Of a stretch of 64,000 bases of DNA, positions 1 to 7,136 are shown piece by piece (the first letter of the stretch is position 1; each line of letters opens with the position of its first letter). This DNA comes from Aurantimicrobium sp. INA4 (GTDB taxonomy: Bacteria > Actinomycetota > Actinomycetes > Actinomycetales > Microbacteriaceae). Under the pieces are notes generated by a model. The model saw nothing but the letters and a program-made list of their open reading frames with translations, ran no database searches and was not told the DNA's origin. The DNA is taken from contig NZ_AP027040.1 of NCBI RefSeq assembly GCF_027924525.1, positions 124,001 to 188,000 of the forward strand. The letters run 5' to 3'. Both the position numbers and the translations under genes were made by a program.

Positions 1-107
1 CGGGACGCATTGTTGCGCCCTTGATTCGATCCACCGTGGACAACGCCCTCGGTCAGGCAGGAGATGCGTCACGTTTGGGCTTTACTGGAATCGACGATCT
101 CGTATGA
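1..107 (+). CDS. C-terminal fragment of an upstream gene, possibly DUF2520-family
   Basis: Only the last 34 codons are present, read in the frame that starts at base 3 and ends with TGA at 105-107. The stop overlaps the panC ATG by the ATGA arrangement, so the two genes are probably translationally coupled. The fragment contains a stretch like PLIRSTVDNAL followed by a GFTG, which loosely resembles the helical part of Rossmann/DUF2520 proteins that often precede panC in Microbacteriaceae. The protein ends sooner after this stretch than I would expect for that family. The product name is therefore tentative; the existence of the reading frame is better supported than its identity. Confidence 0.5.
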   Translation, partial: GRIVAPLIRSTVDNALGQAGDASRLGFTGIDDLV

Positions 108-973
108 GCACACCCGTCGTTCTTCACACCGCGGCCGAGTTAGCAGAACTGAGAGCACGGCTGGCCGCAGATGGTAAGACCCTGGCACTCGTGCCAACTA
201 TGGGTGCTCTCCACCGAGGACATTTGGCACTGGTATCACGGGCCCGTGAATTAGCAGATGTGGTGGTGGTTTCCATCTTTGTGAACCCACTGCAGTTTGG
301 TGCTGGGGAAGATTTTGATCGGTATCCGCGCACCCTCGATTCAGATGTTGCTGCGCTAGCCGAAGTAGCAGACTATGTCTTTGCTCCTGATGCAAATGAG
401 GTTTATCCAGATCGACTTGGGGGACAAGCAGTTCCTGCACAGCACGCAGGACCAGTAGGTGATCTGTTTGAAGGGGCAAGCAGACCAGGCCATTTCGATG
501 GTGTGCTGACGGTGGTTGCCAGACTCTTTGATCTCGTGAAGCCAGATGTTGCTGTGTTTGGGCAAAAGGATGCCCAGCAAGTGTTCTTAGTACGTCAGCT
601 CATTTCAGAAAAGAAGCTGCCCATCACCTTTGAGGTGGTTCCCACTGTCCGTGAAGAAGACGGCGTTGCCCTCTCCAGCCGCAACCGTTATCTCAGTGAG
701 GAAGAGCGCGCGGCGGCAGCAGCGCTGCCGCACGCTCTTCTTGCTGCTTCTCATGCAGCACTGCATGAAGGCCTACAGGGTACTCGGGAAGCAGGCATCC
801 GAGCATTCGAGCAGTACCCGCTGGTTAGACTTGAGTATCTCGACCTTGTCGATCCCACCACTTTCTTGCCTGCTGCAGATGACCATCAGGGGCCAGTCAC
901 TGTGGTGGTGGCCGCGAAGGTGGGAAATACACGCCTGATTGATACCGAAAACATCGAAAGACTCCACGCATGA
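104..973 (+). CDS. panC: Pantoate--beta-alanine ligase (pantothenate synthetase)
   Basis: This enzyme condenses pantoate with beta-alanine using ATP to give pantothenate, the coenzyme A precursor, in the cytoplasm. At 289 residues it has normal family length. The nucleotidyltransferase signature PTMGALHRGH lies at residues 31-40, FVNPLQF at 59-65, the ATP-binding FGQKDAQQ at 152-159 and the KMSKS-like SSRNRYL at 191-197. The ATG overlaps the upstream stop and its own TGA overlaps the lysS ATG, so it sits in a tight operon. No panB or panD is visible nearby. All expected active-site motifs are intact. Confidence 0.97.
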   Translation: MSTPVVLHTAAELAELRARLAADGKTLALVPTMGALHRGHLALVSRARELADVVVVSIFVNPLQFGAGEDFDRYPRTLDSDVAALAEVADYVFAPDANEVYPDRLGGQAVPAQHAGPVGDLFEGASRPGHFDGVLTVVARLFDLVKPDVAVFGQKDAQQVFLVRQLISEKKLPITFEVVPTVREEDGVALSSRNRYLSEEERAAAAALPHALLAASHAALHEGLQGTREAGIRAFEQYPLVRLEYLDLVDPTTFLPAADDHQGPVTVVVAAKVGNTRLIDTENIERLHA

Positions 974-2472
974 GTGAGAACACCGCACCTGAGCCCGAAC
1001 TGACAGAAGCCGAAGTCAGCGAGCAGAAGGCCGTTCGTCTCACAAAGCGCGAGCGCTTAAACGAACTAGGTATCGGGGCATACCCCGTGACCGTTCCTGT
1101 CACCGACAGCATTAGCTCTGTTCGTGAACGCTTTGATGGTCTTGAAGCAGACGCCACCACCGGTGTGACCGTGGGCGTAGCTGGTCGTATTGTTCACCTG
1201 CGCAACACTGGCAAGCTGTGCTTTGCCAGTTTGCAGTCAGGTGATGGCAGTCGCATCCAGGCAATGGTTTCTCTGGCAGAAGTCGGCGACGAACAGCTTG
1301 AACTTTGGAAAGACCTCGTTGATTTAGGTGACCTCATCTTTGTCAGCGGTGAAGTGATCTCCTCACGCCGCGGTGAACTCTCGATCATGGTCTCCGATTG
1401 GAAGATGGCTTCTAAGGCTGTTCTTCCTTTGCCGAACATGCACAATGAGCTCAACGAGGAAACTCGTGTTCGTGCCCGCTACCTTGACCTCATCGTGCGT
1501 GAACAAGCACGCAAGACTGTTTTCGCTCGCGCGAAGACCATGGCCTCACTGCGTGAGACCTTCACTTCACTCGACTTCGTTGAGGTTGAAACTCCCATGC
1601 TGCAGGTCATGCACGGTGGTGCATCAGCTCGCCCCTTCGTGACCCACTCCAATGCCTTCGATATGGAGCTGTTCTTGCGCATCGCTCCCGAGCTGTATCT
1701 GAAGCGTGCACTGGTTGGTGGCATCGAACGTGTCTATGAGATCAACCGCAACTTCCGTAACGAGGGTGCTGACAGCACACACTCACCCGAGTTTGCGATG
1801 CTCGAAGCCTATGAGGCATACGGGGACTACAACTCGATTGCAGACCTCACTCAAAAGCTCATACAGGATGCTGCTCTGGCTGTTGCCGGAAGCCACGTGG
1901 TCACCTGGGCTGATGGCACCGAGTTTGATCTCGGTGGCCAGTGGGACCGCATCAGCATGTACCACTCACTCAGCGAAGCTTCCGGTGTAGAAATCACTCC
2001 TGAAACCTCGGTTGCCGAATTGCAAAAACTGGCAGATAAAGAAGGCGTCGACGTTCACCTGGCTAACCATGGCAAGCTCGTGGAAGAACTGTGGGAGCAC
2101 TTTGTCAAAGATGGCCTCAGCCGTCCGACCTTCGTCATGGACTTCCCCGTCGAAACAAGCCCGCTCGTGAAGGAGCATCGCTCGATTCCTGGAGTGGTGG
2201 AGAAGTGGGATCTCTATGTTCGCGGCTTTGAACTAGCGACCGGTTATTCCGAGCTCAATGACCCTGTCATCCAGCGAGAGCGTTTTGTGCAGCAAGCTGC
2301 ACTGAGCGCCAAGGGTGATGTTGAAGCAATGCGCTTGGACGAAGATTTCCTCAAAGCTCTCGAGCACGCCATGCCACCTGCCGGCGGCATGGGTATGGGT
2401 ATGGACCGCCTTCTCATGGCCATCACTGGTCTGGGCATCAGGGAAACCATCCTGTTCCCACTCGTGAAGTAA
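970..2472 (+). CDS. lysS: Lysyl-tRNA synthetase, class II
   Basis: This enzyme charges tRNA-Lys with lysine. The 500-residue protein has an N-terminal OB-fold anticodon-binding domain (about residues 65-165) followed by the class II catalytic core. Motif 2 is seen as NRNFRNEGADSTHSPEF near residue 258, and motif 3 as GGMGMGMDRLLM near residue 475. The start overlaps panC by four bases (ATGA). Coupling of panC to lysS is common in related actinobacteria and probably reflects genome history rather than shared function. No extra membrane domain (as in LysX of mycobacteria) is fused to it. Confidence 0.97.
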   Translation: MSENTAPEPELTEAEVSEQKAVRLTKRERLNELGIGAYPVTVPVTDSISSVRERFDGLEADATTGVTVGVAGRIVHLRNTGKLCFASLQSGDGSRIQAMVSLAEVGDEQLELWKDLVDLGDLIFVSGEVISSRRGELSIMVSDWKMASKAVLPLPNMHNELNEETRVRARYLDLIVREQARKTVFARAKTMASLRETFTSLDFVEVETPMLQVMHGGASARPFVTHSNAFDMELFLRIAPELYLKRALVGGIERVYEINRNFRNEGADSTHSPEFAMLEAYEAYGDYNSIADLTQKLIQDAALAVAGSHVVTWADGTEFDLGGQWDRISMYHSLSEASGVEITPETSVAELQKLADKEGVDVHLANHGKLVEELWEHFVKDGLSRPTFVMDFPVETSPLVKEHRSIPGVVEKWDLYVRGFELATGYSELNDPVIQRERFVQQAALSAKGDVEAMRLDEDFLKALEHAMPPAGGMGMGMDRLLMAITGLGIRETILFPLVK

Positions 2473-2499
2473 TCAGGTCACACCGGTAGTCTGACAAGC

Positions 2500-2691
2500 A
2501 TGGATAACTTCTGGATTAATGCCCTGTGGTCAATCACACCCACTGTCATTCTGGGGCTTTTGTTCTGGTTGATTATTCGGTCAATTTTGCGTTCGGACCG
2601 AACCGAACGTGAAACTTATGCGCGGCTTGAGGCGGAAGAGCGCGCCAAGCGTGGTCTCTCTGCGGATGATCAATCGGGGGCCCAACAATGA
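2500..2691 (+). CDS. Small single-pass membrane protein of unknown function
   Basis: The 63-residue product has one hydrophobic segment (about residues 8-28, rich in Leu, Ile and Trp) followed by a highly charged Arg/Glu-rich tail that is probably helical and cytoplasmic. I do not recognise a named family. It starts 27 bases after lysS and its stop overlaps the start of the cardiolipin synthase by ATGA, so it is likely co-translated with that membrane enzyme. A role linked to envelope lipid synthesis is a guess from position only. Confidence 0.75.
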   Translation: MDNFWINALWSITPTVILGLLFWLIIRSILRSDRTERETYARLEAEERAKRGLSADDQSGAQQ

Positions 2692-4151
2692 CACAAGGTG
2701 ATGTGAACTTCTGGATCACCATTGTCCTGTTCCTGATTGACTTCGCTATCCGCGTTGCCGCCATCATCATCGTTCCGCGCAACCGTCGTCCATCCTCTGC
2801 TTTGGGCTGGTTGCTCGCCATCTTCTTCATCCCGTTCATCGGTGTGATCTTGTTCCTGCTGATTGGTAGCCCACGACTGGGACGCAAGCGTCGTCGTCGC
2901 CAGGCAGAAATCAACCAGTTCATCATGGATGCCACCGAGGGAATGGCAACGGTCAAACACGACAAGTCGTGGCCGGCCTGGTTGGATTCCATCGTTCAGA
3001 TGAATCGCAATTTGGGCGCCATGCCCATGATCGGTGGAAACAACGCACAGATGCAGATCGATTACGAGAAAAACTTTCTCGATATGGCAGCTGACATCGA
3101 CAAAGCGAAAAAATATGTTCACGTCGAGTTCTATATCTTGGCGGCTGACTCCACAACAGAACCACTATTCCAAGCGATGGAGCGTGCTGTTCAGCGTGGC
3201 GTCAAGGTACGTGTGCTCTTTGACCACATAGCTGGAAAGCGCACCGTCGGTTATAAAGAAACCAAGAAGCGTCTGACTGCTATCGGTGCCGAATGGCACC
3301 TCATGCTTCCTTTCCTCCCTCTTGAAGGAAAGTACGAGCGTCCAGATCTGCGCAACCACCGCAAGCTCTTGATCATCGACTCGAAGATCGGCTGGATGGG
3401 TTCACAAAACCTCATTGACTCCAGTTACCTCAAGAAGTCCAACATCAAGCGTGGACTGCACTGGAAAGATGCCATGGTTCGCCTGGAAGGACCCATTGTT
3501 GCTGGTCTGAACGCCATCTTCATTACTGACTGGTATTCCGAGACAGACATTCTGCTCACACGTGAGGCAGCACCACTGACAACCACGTCCAAGAAGAATG
3601 CCCTCGATTGCCAGATCGTTCCCTCAGGACCAGGCTTTGCTTCCGAGAACAACCTGCGGATGTTCTTAGCGTTAATGTATTCAGCACAAGAAAAGATCAT
3701 CATTACTTCGCCCTACTTCGTTCCCGATGAGTCGTTGATGTATGCCATCACCTCGGCATGCCAGCGTGGTGTTCGTGTGGAACTGTTTGTCTCCGAAATT
3801 GGAGATCAGGCGTTGGTGTATCACGCACAGCGTTCCTACTACGAAGCACTGCTTCGTGCCGGTGTTGTTATTTGGCTCTACAAAGCACCCACCATCTTGC
3901 ACTCCAAGCACATGTCTATCGATGACGAGGTCGCAGTCATCGGATCTTCCAACATGGACATGCGATCCTTTTCCCTCAACCTTGAGGTCTCCCTCATGGT
4001 CAAGGGCGCTTCTTTCGTCAAGCAGATGCGCGAGGTTGAAGATGCTTACCGTGAAGACTCTCGTGCGCTCACCCTGGATGAGTGGATGAAGCAGCCTCTG
4101 CGCTCAACTGTTCTTGATGGTTTAGCCCGCTTGACGTCTTCACTTCAGTAA
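2688..4151 (+). CDS. cls: Cardiolipin synthase, phospholipase D family
   Basis: Cardiolipin synthases of this type join two phosphatidylglycerol molecules at the membrane. The 487-residue protein has two N-terminal membrane segments (about residues 7-30 and 37-58) and two phospholipase D HKD motifs: NHRKLLIIDSK near residue 223 and LHSKHMSIDD near residue 403, each followed by the typical GSSN or GSQN. The family normally has exactly this architecture. The ATG overlaps the stop of the preceding small membrane gene. Substrate choice (phosphatidylglycerol or CDP-diacylglycerol) cannot be told from the sequence. Confidence 0.94.
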   Translation: MTQGDVNFWITIVLFLIDFAIRVAAIIIVPRNRRPSSALGWLLAIFFIPFIGVILFLLIGSPRLGRKRRRRQAEINQFIMDATEGMATVKHDKSWPAWLDSIVQMNRNLGAMPMIGGNNAQMQIDYEKNFLDMAADIDKAKKYVHVEFYILAADSTTEPLFQAMERAVQRGVKVRVLFDHIAGKRTVGYKETKKRLTAIGAEWHLMLPFLPLEGKYERPDLRNHRKLLIIDSKIGWMGSQNLIDSSYLKKSNIKRGLHWKDAMVRLEGPIVAGLNAIFITDWYSETDILLTREAAPLTTTSKKNALDCQIVPSGPGFASENNLRMFLALMYSAQEKIIITSPYFVPDESLMYAITSACQRGVRVELFVSEIGDQALVYHAQRSYYEALLRAGVVIWLYKAPTILHSKHMSIDDEVAVIGSSNMDMRSFSLNLEVSLMVKGASFVKQMREVEDAYREDSRALTLDEWMKQPLRSTVLDGLARLTSSLQ

Positions 4152-4165
4152 AGAAAGTTTTCTCT

Positions 4166-5176
4166 ATGGCATACGAAGCTGCACCTTCTCGCTACGACAT
4201 CATGAACTACCGCAGAAGCGGTAAATGGGGTTTGAAGCTTCCTGAGATTTCCTTAGGCCTCTGGCACAACTTCGGTGACGAAGGATCTCTCAAGAACCAA
4301 AAGCAGATTCTGCGTCGTGCTTTTGACTTGGGCGTGACCCATTTTGATCTCGCAAACAACTACGGCGTTCCTGCCGGCTCTGCCGAGAGCCACTTCGGTG
4401 AAGTGCTGGCTTCAGATTTCAAGCCCTATCGCGACGAGATGGTCATCTCGTCCAAAGCCGGATATTTCATGTGGGATGGTCCCTATGGCGAGTGGGGAAC
4501 TCGGAAGTACCTGATCTCTTCTCTTGATCAGAGCCTGACCCGTATGGGGCTGGACTATGTCGATATCTTCTACTCCCACCGCCCAGACCCCAACACCCCC
4601 ATTGAAGAAACCATGGGCGCACTGGCTTCGATCGTGCAGCAGGGCAAGGCACTGTATGTTGGAATCTCCTCCTACACGCCAGCGCAAACCATGGCAGCGA
4701 GGAAGGAACTGGATCGACTCGGAGTTCCTCTGCTGATTCATCAGCCTCGCTACTCGATGTTTGATCGCACCATCGAACGCTCAGGCCTGCTTTACACCCT
4801 TGACGAGATCGGTGCCGGGTGCATCGTTTTCTCGCCACTAGCTCAGGGCCTTCTCACCGATCGTTACCTTGGTGGGGTTCCCAAAGACTCCCGTGCTGCT
4901 GTGGGTGAACACCTCAAAGCGTCCACAATCACCGACACCTATCTCGAGCGCGTCCGTGGTCTGGCGGCTATCGCCGAGGCCCGCGGCCAGACGCTCGCTC
5001 AGATGGCACTGTTATGGACACTGCGTAACCCTGGGGTCACCTCAGCTTTGATTGGTGCTTCTTCGGTGAAGCAACTCGAAGACAATATCGCAGCTATTCA
5101 CGGGCCAGAGTTTGAGCCAGAAGAACTCGACGCGATTGATGAATTTGCGGTGCACGGCACCGAATCAGGTAAGTAA
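4166..5176 (+). CDS. Aldo/keto reductase, YghZ/Gpr-like
   Basis: The protein is an NADPH-dependent TIM-barrel oxidoreductase. Its 336 residues begin like the YghZ/MgrA (L-glyceraldehyde 3-phosphate reductase) subgroup, with YDIMNYRRSGKWGLKLPEIS, GLWHNFGD and THFDLANNYG. Catalytic candidates are the Asp and Tyr in the DLANNYG segment, Lys in SSKAGYFM and His in YSHRPDPNTP. A C-terminal cofactor loop is seen around SALIGASSVKQLEDN. It follows cls by 14 bases and may be in the same transcript. The physiological substrate (methylglyoxal or glyceraldehyde phosphate) is inferred from the subgroup. Confidence 0.9.
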   Translation: MAYEAAPSRYDIMNYRRSGKWGLKLPEISLGLWHNFGDEGSLKNQKQILRRAFDLGVTHFDLANNYGVPAGSAESHFGEVLASDFKPYRDEMVISSKAGYFMWDGPYGEWGTRKYLISSLDQSLTRMGLDYVDIFYSHRPDPNTPIEETMGALASIVQQGKALYVGISSYTPAQTMAARKELDRLGVPLLIHQPRYSMFDRTIERSGLLYTLDEIGAGCIVFSPLAQGLLTDRYLGGVPKDSRAAVGEHLKASTITDTYLERVRGLAAIAEARGQTLAQMALLWTLRNPGVTSALIGASSVKQLEDNIAAIHGPEFEPEELDAIDEFAVHGTESGK

Positions 5177-5196
5177 AACTAGGCGGAGTTTTTACT
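5172..5196. terminator. Candidate bidirectional terminator across convergent stop codons
   Basis: AGTAAAACT at 5172-5180 pairs with AGTTTTTACT at 5187-5196, with one bulged T and a six-base loop AGGCGG. The A-rich arm and T-rich arm make it usable from either strand. The arms include the stop codons of the aldo/keto reductase (TAA at 5174-5176) and of the convergent YbaK-like gene (complement of TTA at 5192-5194). The stem is A/T-rich, so strength is uncertain. Confidence 0.4.
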
Positions 5197-5674
5197 CACC
5201 AATATCGGCGGGAGTTCCCCCGGTCATGCGAACCAGTTCGCTAAAAGTGGTTTGGTAGACATAGGCCGGGTGACCTCCTGCAGACCAGATGGTGTCGTAC
5301 TGGGCTAGGTCGTTGTCCACCAGAGTGGGAAGTTCGGTGGCAAGGCCCACGGGTGAGACTCCACCAATGACATAGCCAGTGGCAGCACGAACGTCATCGG
5401 CGTTGGCCTTCGTAATCTTCTTTCCACCAAACGCAGCAGAGACTTTGTCGGTGTCCACGCGGTGTCCACCAGAACTCATTACGAGAACGGGTTCGCCATC
5501 GGCGAGGAAAACGAGCGAGTTCGCTATCTGGCCCCTCGTAATTCCGAGGCCTTCAGCTGCGGCTTGGGCGGTGTGGGCATTGTCATCGAGGCGAACAACA
5601 TCACCTTCCGCGCCGTGCTCTTTCAGAGCTCCGCGGAAACGTTCGACAGATTCAGGGTGTTGGATTTCGGTCAT
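5192..5674 (-). CDS. YbaK/EbsC-family aminoacyl-tRNA deacylase
   Basis: Members of this fold hydrolyse misacylated tRNA (for example Cys- or Ala-tRNA-Pro) in trans. The 160-residue protein shows the family pattern: an early AxGL-type helix (AAAEGLGITRGQIANSLVF), a VMSSGGHRVD strand-turn, the lysine-bearing KKITKANADDVRAATGY segment, then IGGVSPVGLA and a late WSAGGHPAYV. This late part is typical of actinobacterial YbaK-like proteins. It is convergent with the aldo/keto reductase and starts two bases before the stop of the upstream minus-strand gene, so it is likely the last gene of a pirin-AhpD-YbaK operon. tRNA specificity is unknown. Confidence 0.88.
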   Translation of the reverse strand: MTEIQHPESVERFRGALKEHGAEGDVVRLDDNAHTAQAAAEGLGITRGQIANSLVFLADGEPVLVMSSGGHRVDTDKVSAAFGGKKITKANADDVRAATGYVIGGVSPVGLATELPTLVDNDLAQYDTIWSAGGHPAYVYQTTFSELVRMTGGTPADIGE

Positions 5675-5676
5675 GG

Positions 5677-6024
5677 TTAGTGTTCGTGATTTACAGCGTC
5701 ACTGATCTGAAGTGCCATTCGCCCGTGGGTAAACGCACCACCTGCACGCAGTGCTGCAGCAATCCACGCTGCTTCGGCAATCTCAGCATCCGTTGCTCCT
5801 GCCTTCACGGCGCCCTTGGTGTGAGCATCGATGCAGAAAGAGCACTGTGTGGTGAAGGCCACACTGAGTGCCATGAGCTCGCGGAATTTGAGCGGGATAG
5901 CGCGGCCCTCTTCAGCGAAGACCGCATTGTCGAAAGCCAGGAAAGCTTCCATGATGTCGGGGGTTTCTTTTTTATACACTCGACCGAATTTGCGGTTCTC
6001 GGTTCCGTCGTAGAGATCACTCAT
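5677..6024 (-). CDS. Carboxymuconolactone decarboxylase/AhpD-like protein
   Basis: This is a small all-helical protein of 115 residues. It contains the AhpD-type redox motif with Cys61, Cys64 and His68 (QCSFCIDAHTKGA), which in AhpD relatives forms a peroxide- or alkylhydroperoxide-reducing disulfide centre. A second conserved helix, GATDAEIAEAAWIAAALR, follows. The start overlaps the pirin stop by four bases, so the two are translationally coupled. A role in peroxide or electrophile defence alongside pirin is an inference; true carboxymuconolactone decarboxylase activity is unlikely because the Cys pair is intact and no catabolic genes are near. Confidence 0.88.
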   Translation of the reverse strand: MSDLYDGTENRKFGRVYKKETPDIMEAFLAFDNAVFAEEGRAIPLKFRELMALSVAFTTQCSFCIDAHTKGAVKAGATDAEIAEAAWIAAALRAGGAFTHGRMALQISDAVNHEH

Positions 6025-6953
6025 GGCCTGGGCAACTTTCGTGGTCGAAGGTGAACGTGAGGCATTTCTGGGGCAGGAATTACGGGGCCCTCGTATGCGA
6101 CGGTACCAAATACTCCGTCAGGATTGGAGCCCTCAACAACATCGCTTTGCCACTGCTGACGCATCTGAACGATTTCTTCATGGCTGCGGCCAATGAAGTT
6201 CCACCACATCACGAGCTCTTCTTCGAACGGCTCGCCACCGATCATTAACATTCGAGAGGGAACATCACCGGTGGCGATGGTAATGCTGCTGTGGCCAGGC
6301 TCAACATAGGCGAGCTCATCTTTGAGGGCCTGCTCATCGTTGACGGTGAGCTCACCCGAATCAATGAGGAAACCGTGCTCATAGCTGTGGTCAACGGGGA
6401 TGGTGATGGTGGTGTTTTCAGGAATCAAGATTTCAGCAGCAACAAGACCAGTAAACGTAGTGGCTGTGGAGGTGGCGGCCACTCCATCGCCTGTGAGACT
6501 TCCCACAAACACAGTGAATTGGGCTGGACCAATAGTCATCCGGGGAGAGACGTGGTGCTCAAAGAAAGGAGCAATGAATCGGTGATCATCGGGAAGTGCA
6601 ACCCACAACTGCACACCATGAAGTCGGGAGGTGGTGGAAGTCGAAACTTCTGAGTGAGAAATCCCCGCACCTGCAGTCATGAGGTTCACCTGACCAGGGC
6701 TAACCAACTGCCTACTTCCCACACTGTCGTGGTGCTCCACTTCACCCTCAAAAAGCCAGGTGACCGTTTGTAAGCCCGTGTGTGGGTGAGGGGCAACATG
6801 CATGCCACCACTGTGTTCAACAAGGTCTGGGCCAAAGTGATCAACAAAGCACCAGGCACCAATGGTGGTGCGGTGTCGGTTCGGTAAAGTTCTGCGCACC
6901 GTCATCGCTCGCAGGCCACCCAGGGGCACATCGCGAGGAGTCAGAATGCTCAT
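6021..6953 (-). CDS. Pirin family protein
   Basis: The 310-residue product is a bicupin of the pirin/YhhW family. The N-terminal cupin keeps all four metal ligands expected from characterised pirins: His56 and His58 in APHPHTGLQTVTW, His100 and Glu102 in AGISHSEVS. The C-terminal pirin domain follows from about residue 175. Bacterial pirins are iron-binding proteins, some with quercetin dioxygenase activity, others acting on metabolic enzymes. It is the first gene of a minus-strand operon with the AhpD-like and YbaK-like genes, and diverges from clpC across 183 bases. Confidence 0.92.
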   Translation of the reverse strand: MSILTPRDVPLGGLRAMTVRRTLPNRHRTTIGAWCFVDHFGPDLVEHSGGMHVAPHPHTGLQTVTWLFEGEVEHHDSVGSRQLVSPGQVNLMTAGAGISHSEVSTSTTSRLHGVQLWVALPDDHRFIAPFFEHHVSPRMTIGPAQFTVFVGSLTGDGVAATSTATTFTGLVAAEILIPENTTITIPVDHSYEHGFLIDSGELTVNDEQALKDELAYVEPGHSSITIATGDVPSRMLMIGGEPFEEELVMWWNFIGRSHEEIVQMRQQWQSDVVEGSNPDGVFGTVAYEGPVIPAPEMPHVHLRPRKLPRP

Positions 6954-7001
6954 ACTTACAGACTACGTTTCGGGGTGGGTATTTATTCCGTGGCACCGGA
7001 C

Positions 7002-7019
7002 GTTCCCCCTCCAGCGAAC
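7002..7019 (+). promoter_or_regulatory. Candidate ClgR-type operator upstream of clpC
   Basis: GTTCCCCCTCCAGCGAAC is an imperfect dyad with GTTC and GAAC outer arms, located 118 bases before the clpC start. ClgR, which activates clp genes in Streptomyces and Corynebacterium, recognises a related GTTCGC-spacer-GCGAAC type site. One half (AGCGAAC) fits well, the other deviates at several positions. This is a by-eye match only. No clear -10/-35 pair was found downstream of it. Confidence 0.35.
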
Positions 7020-7136
7020 ATCACCATTCCAGCTCACGCCGTGGGCGAACAGGGGCATCTTTAAGAGCAATACGGCGTTACTCTCAAAAGCAAGACCTGC
7101 ACTGGATACGAACACCACAGTGCTGATGGGAGAGAA

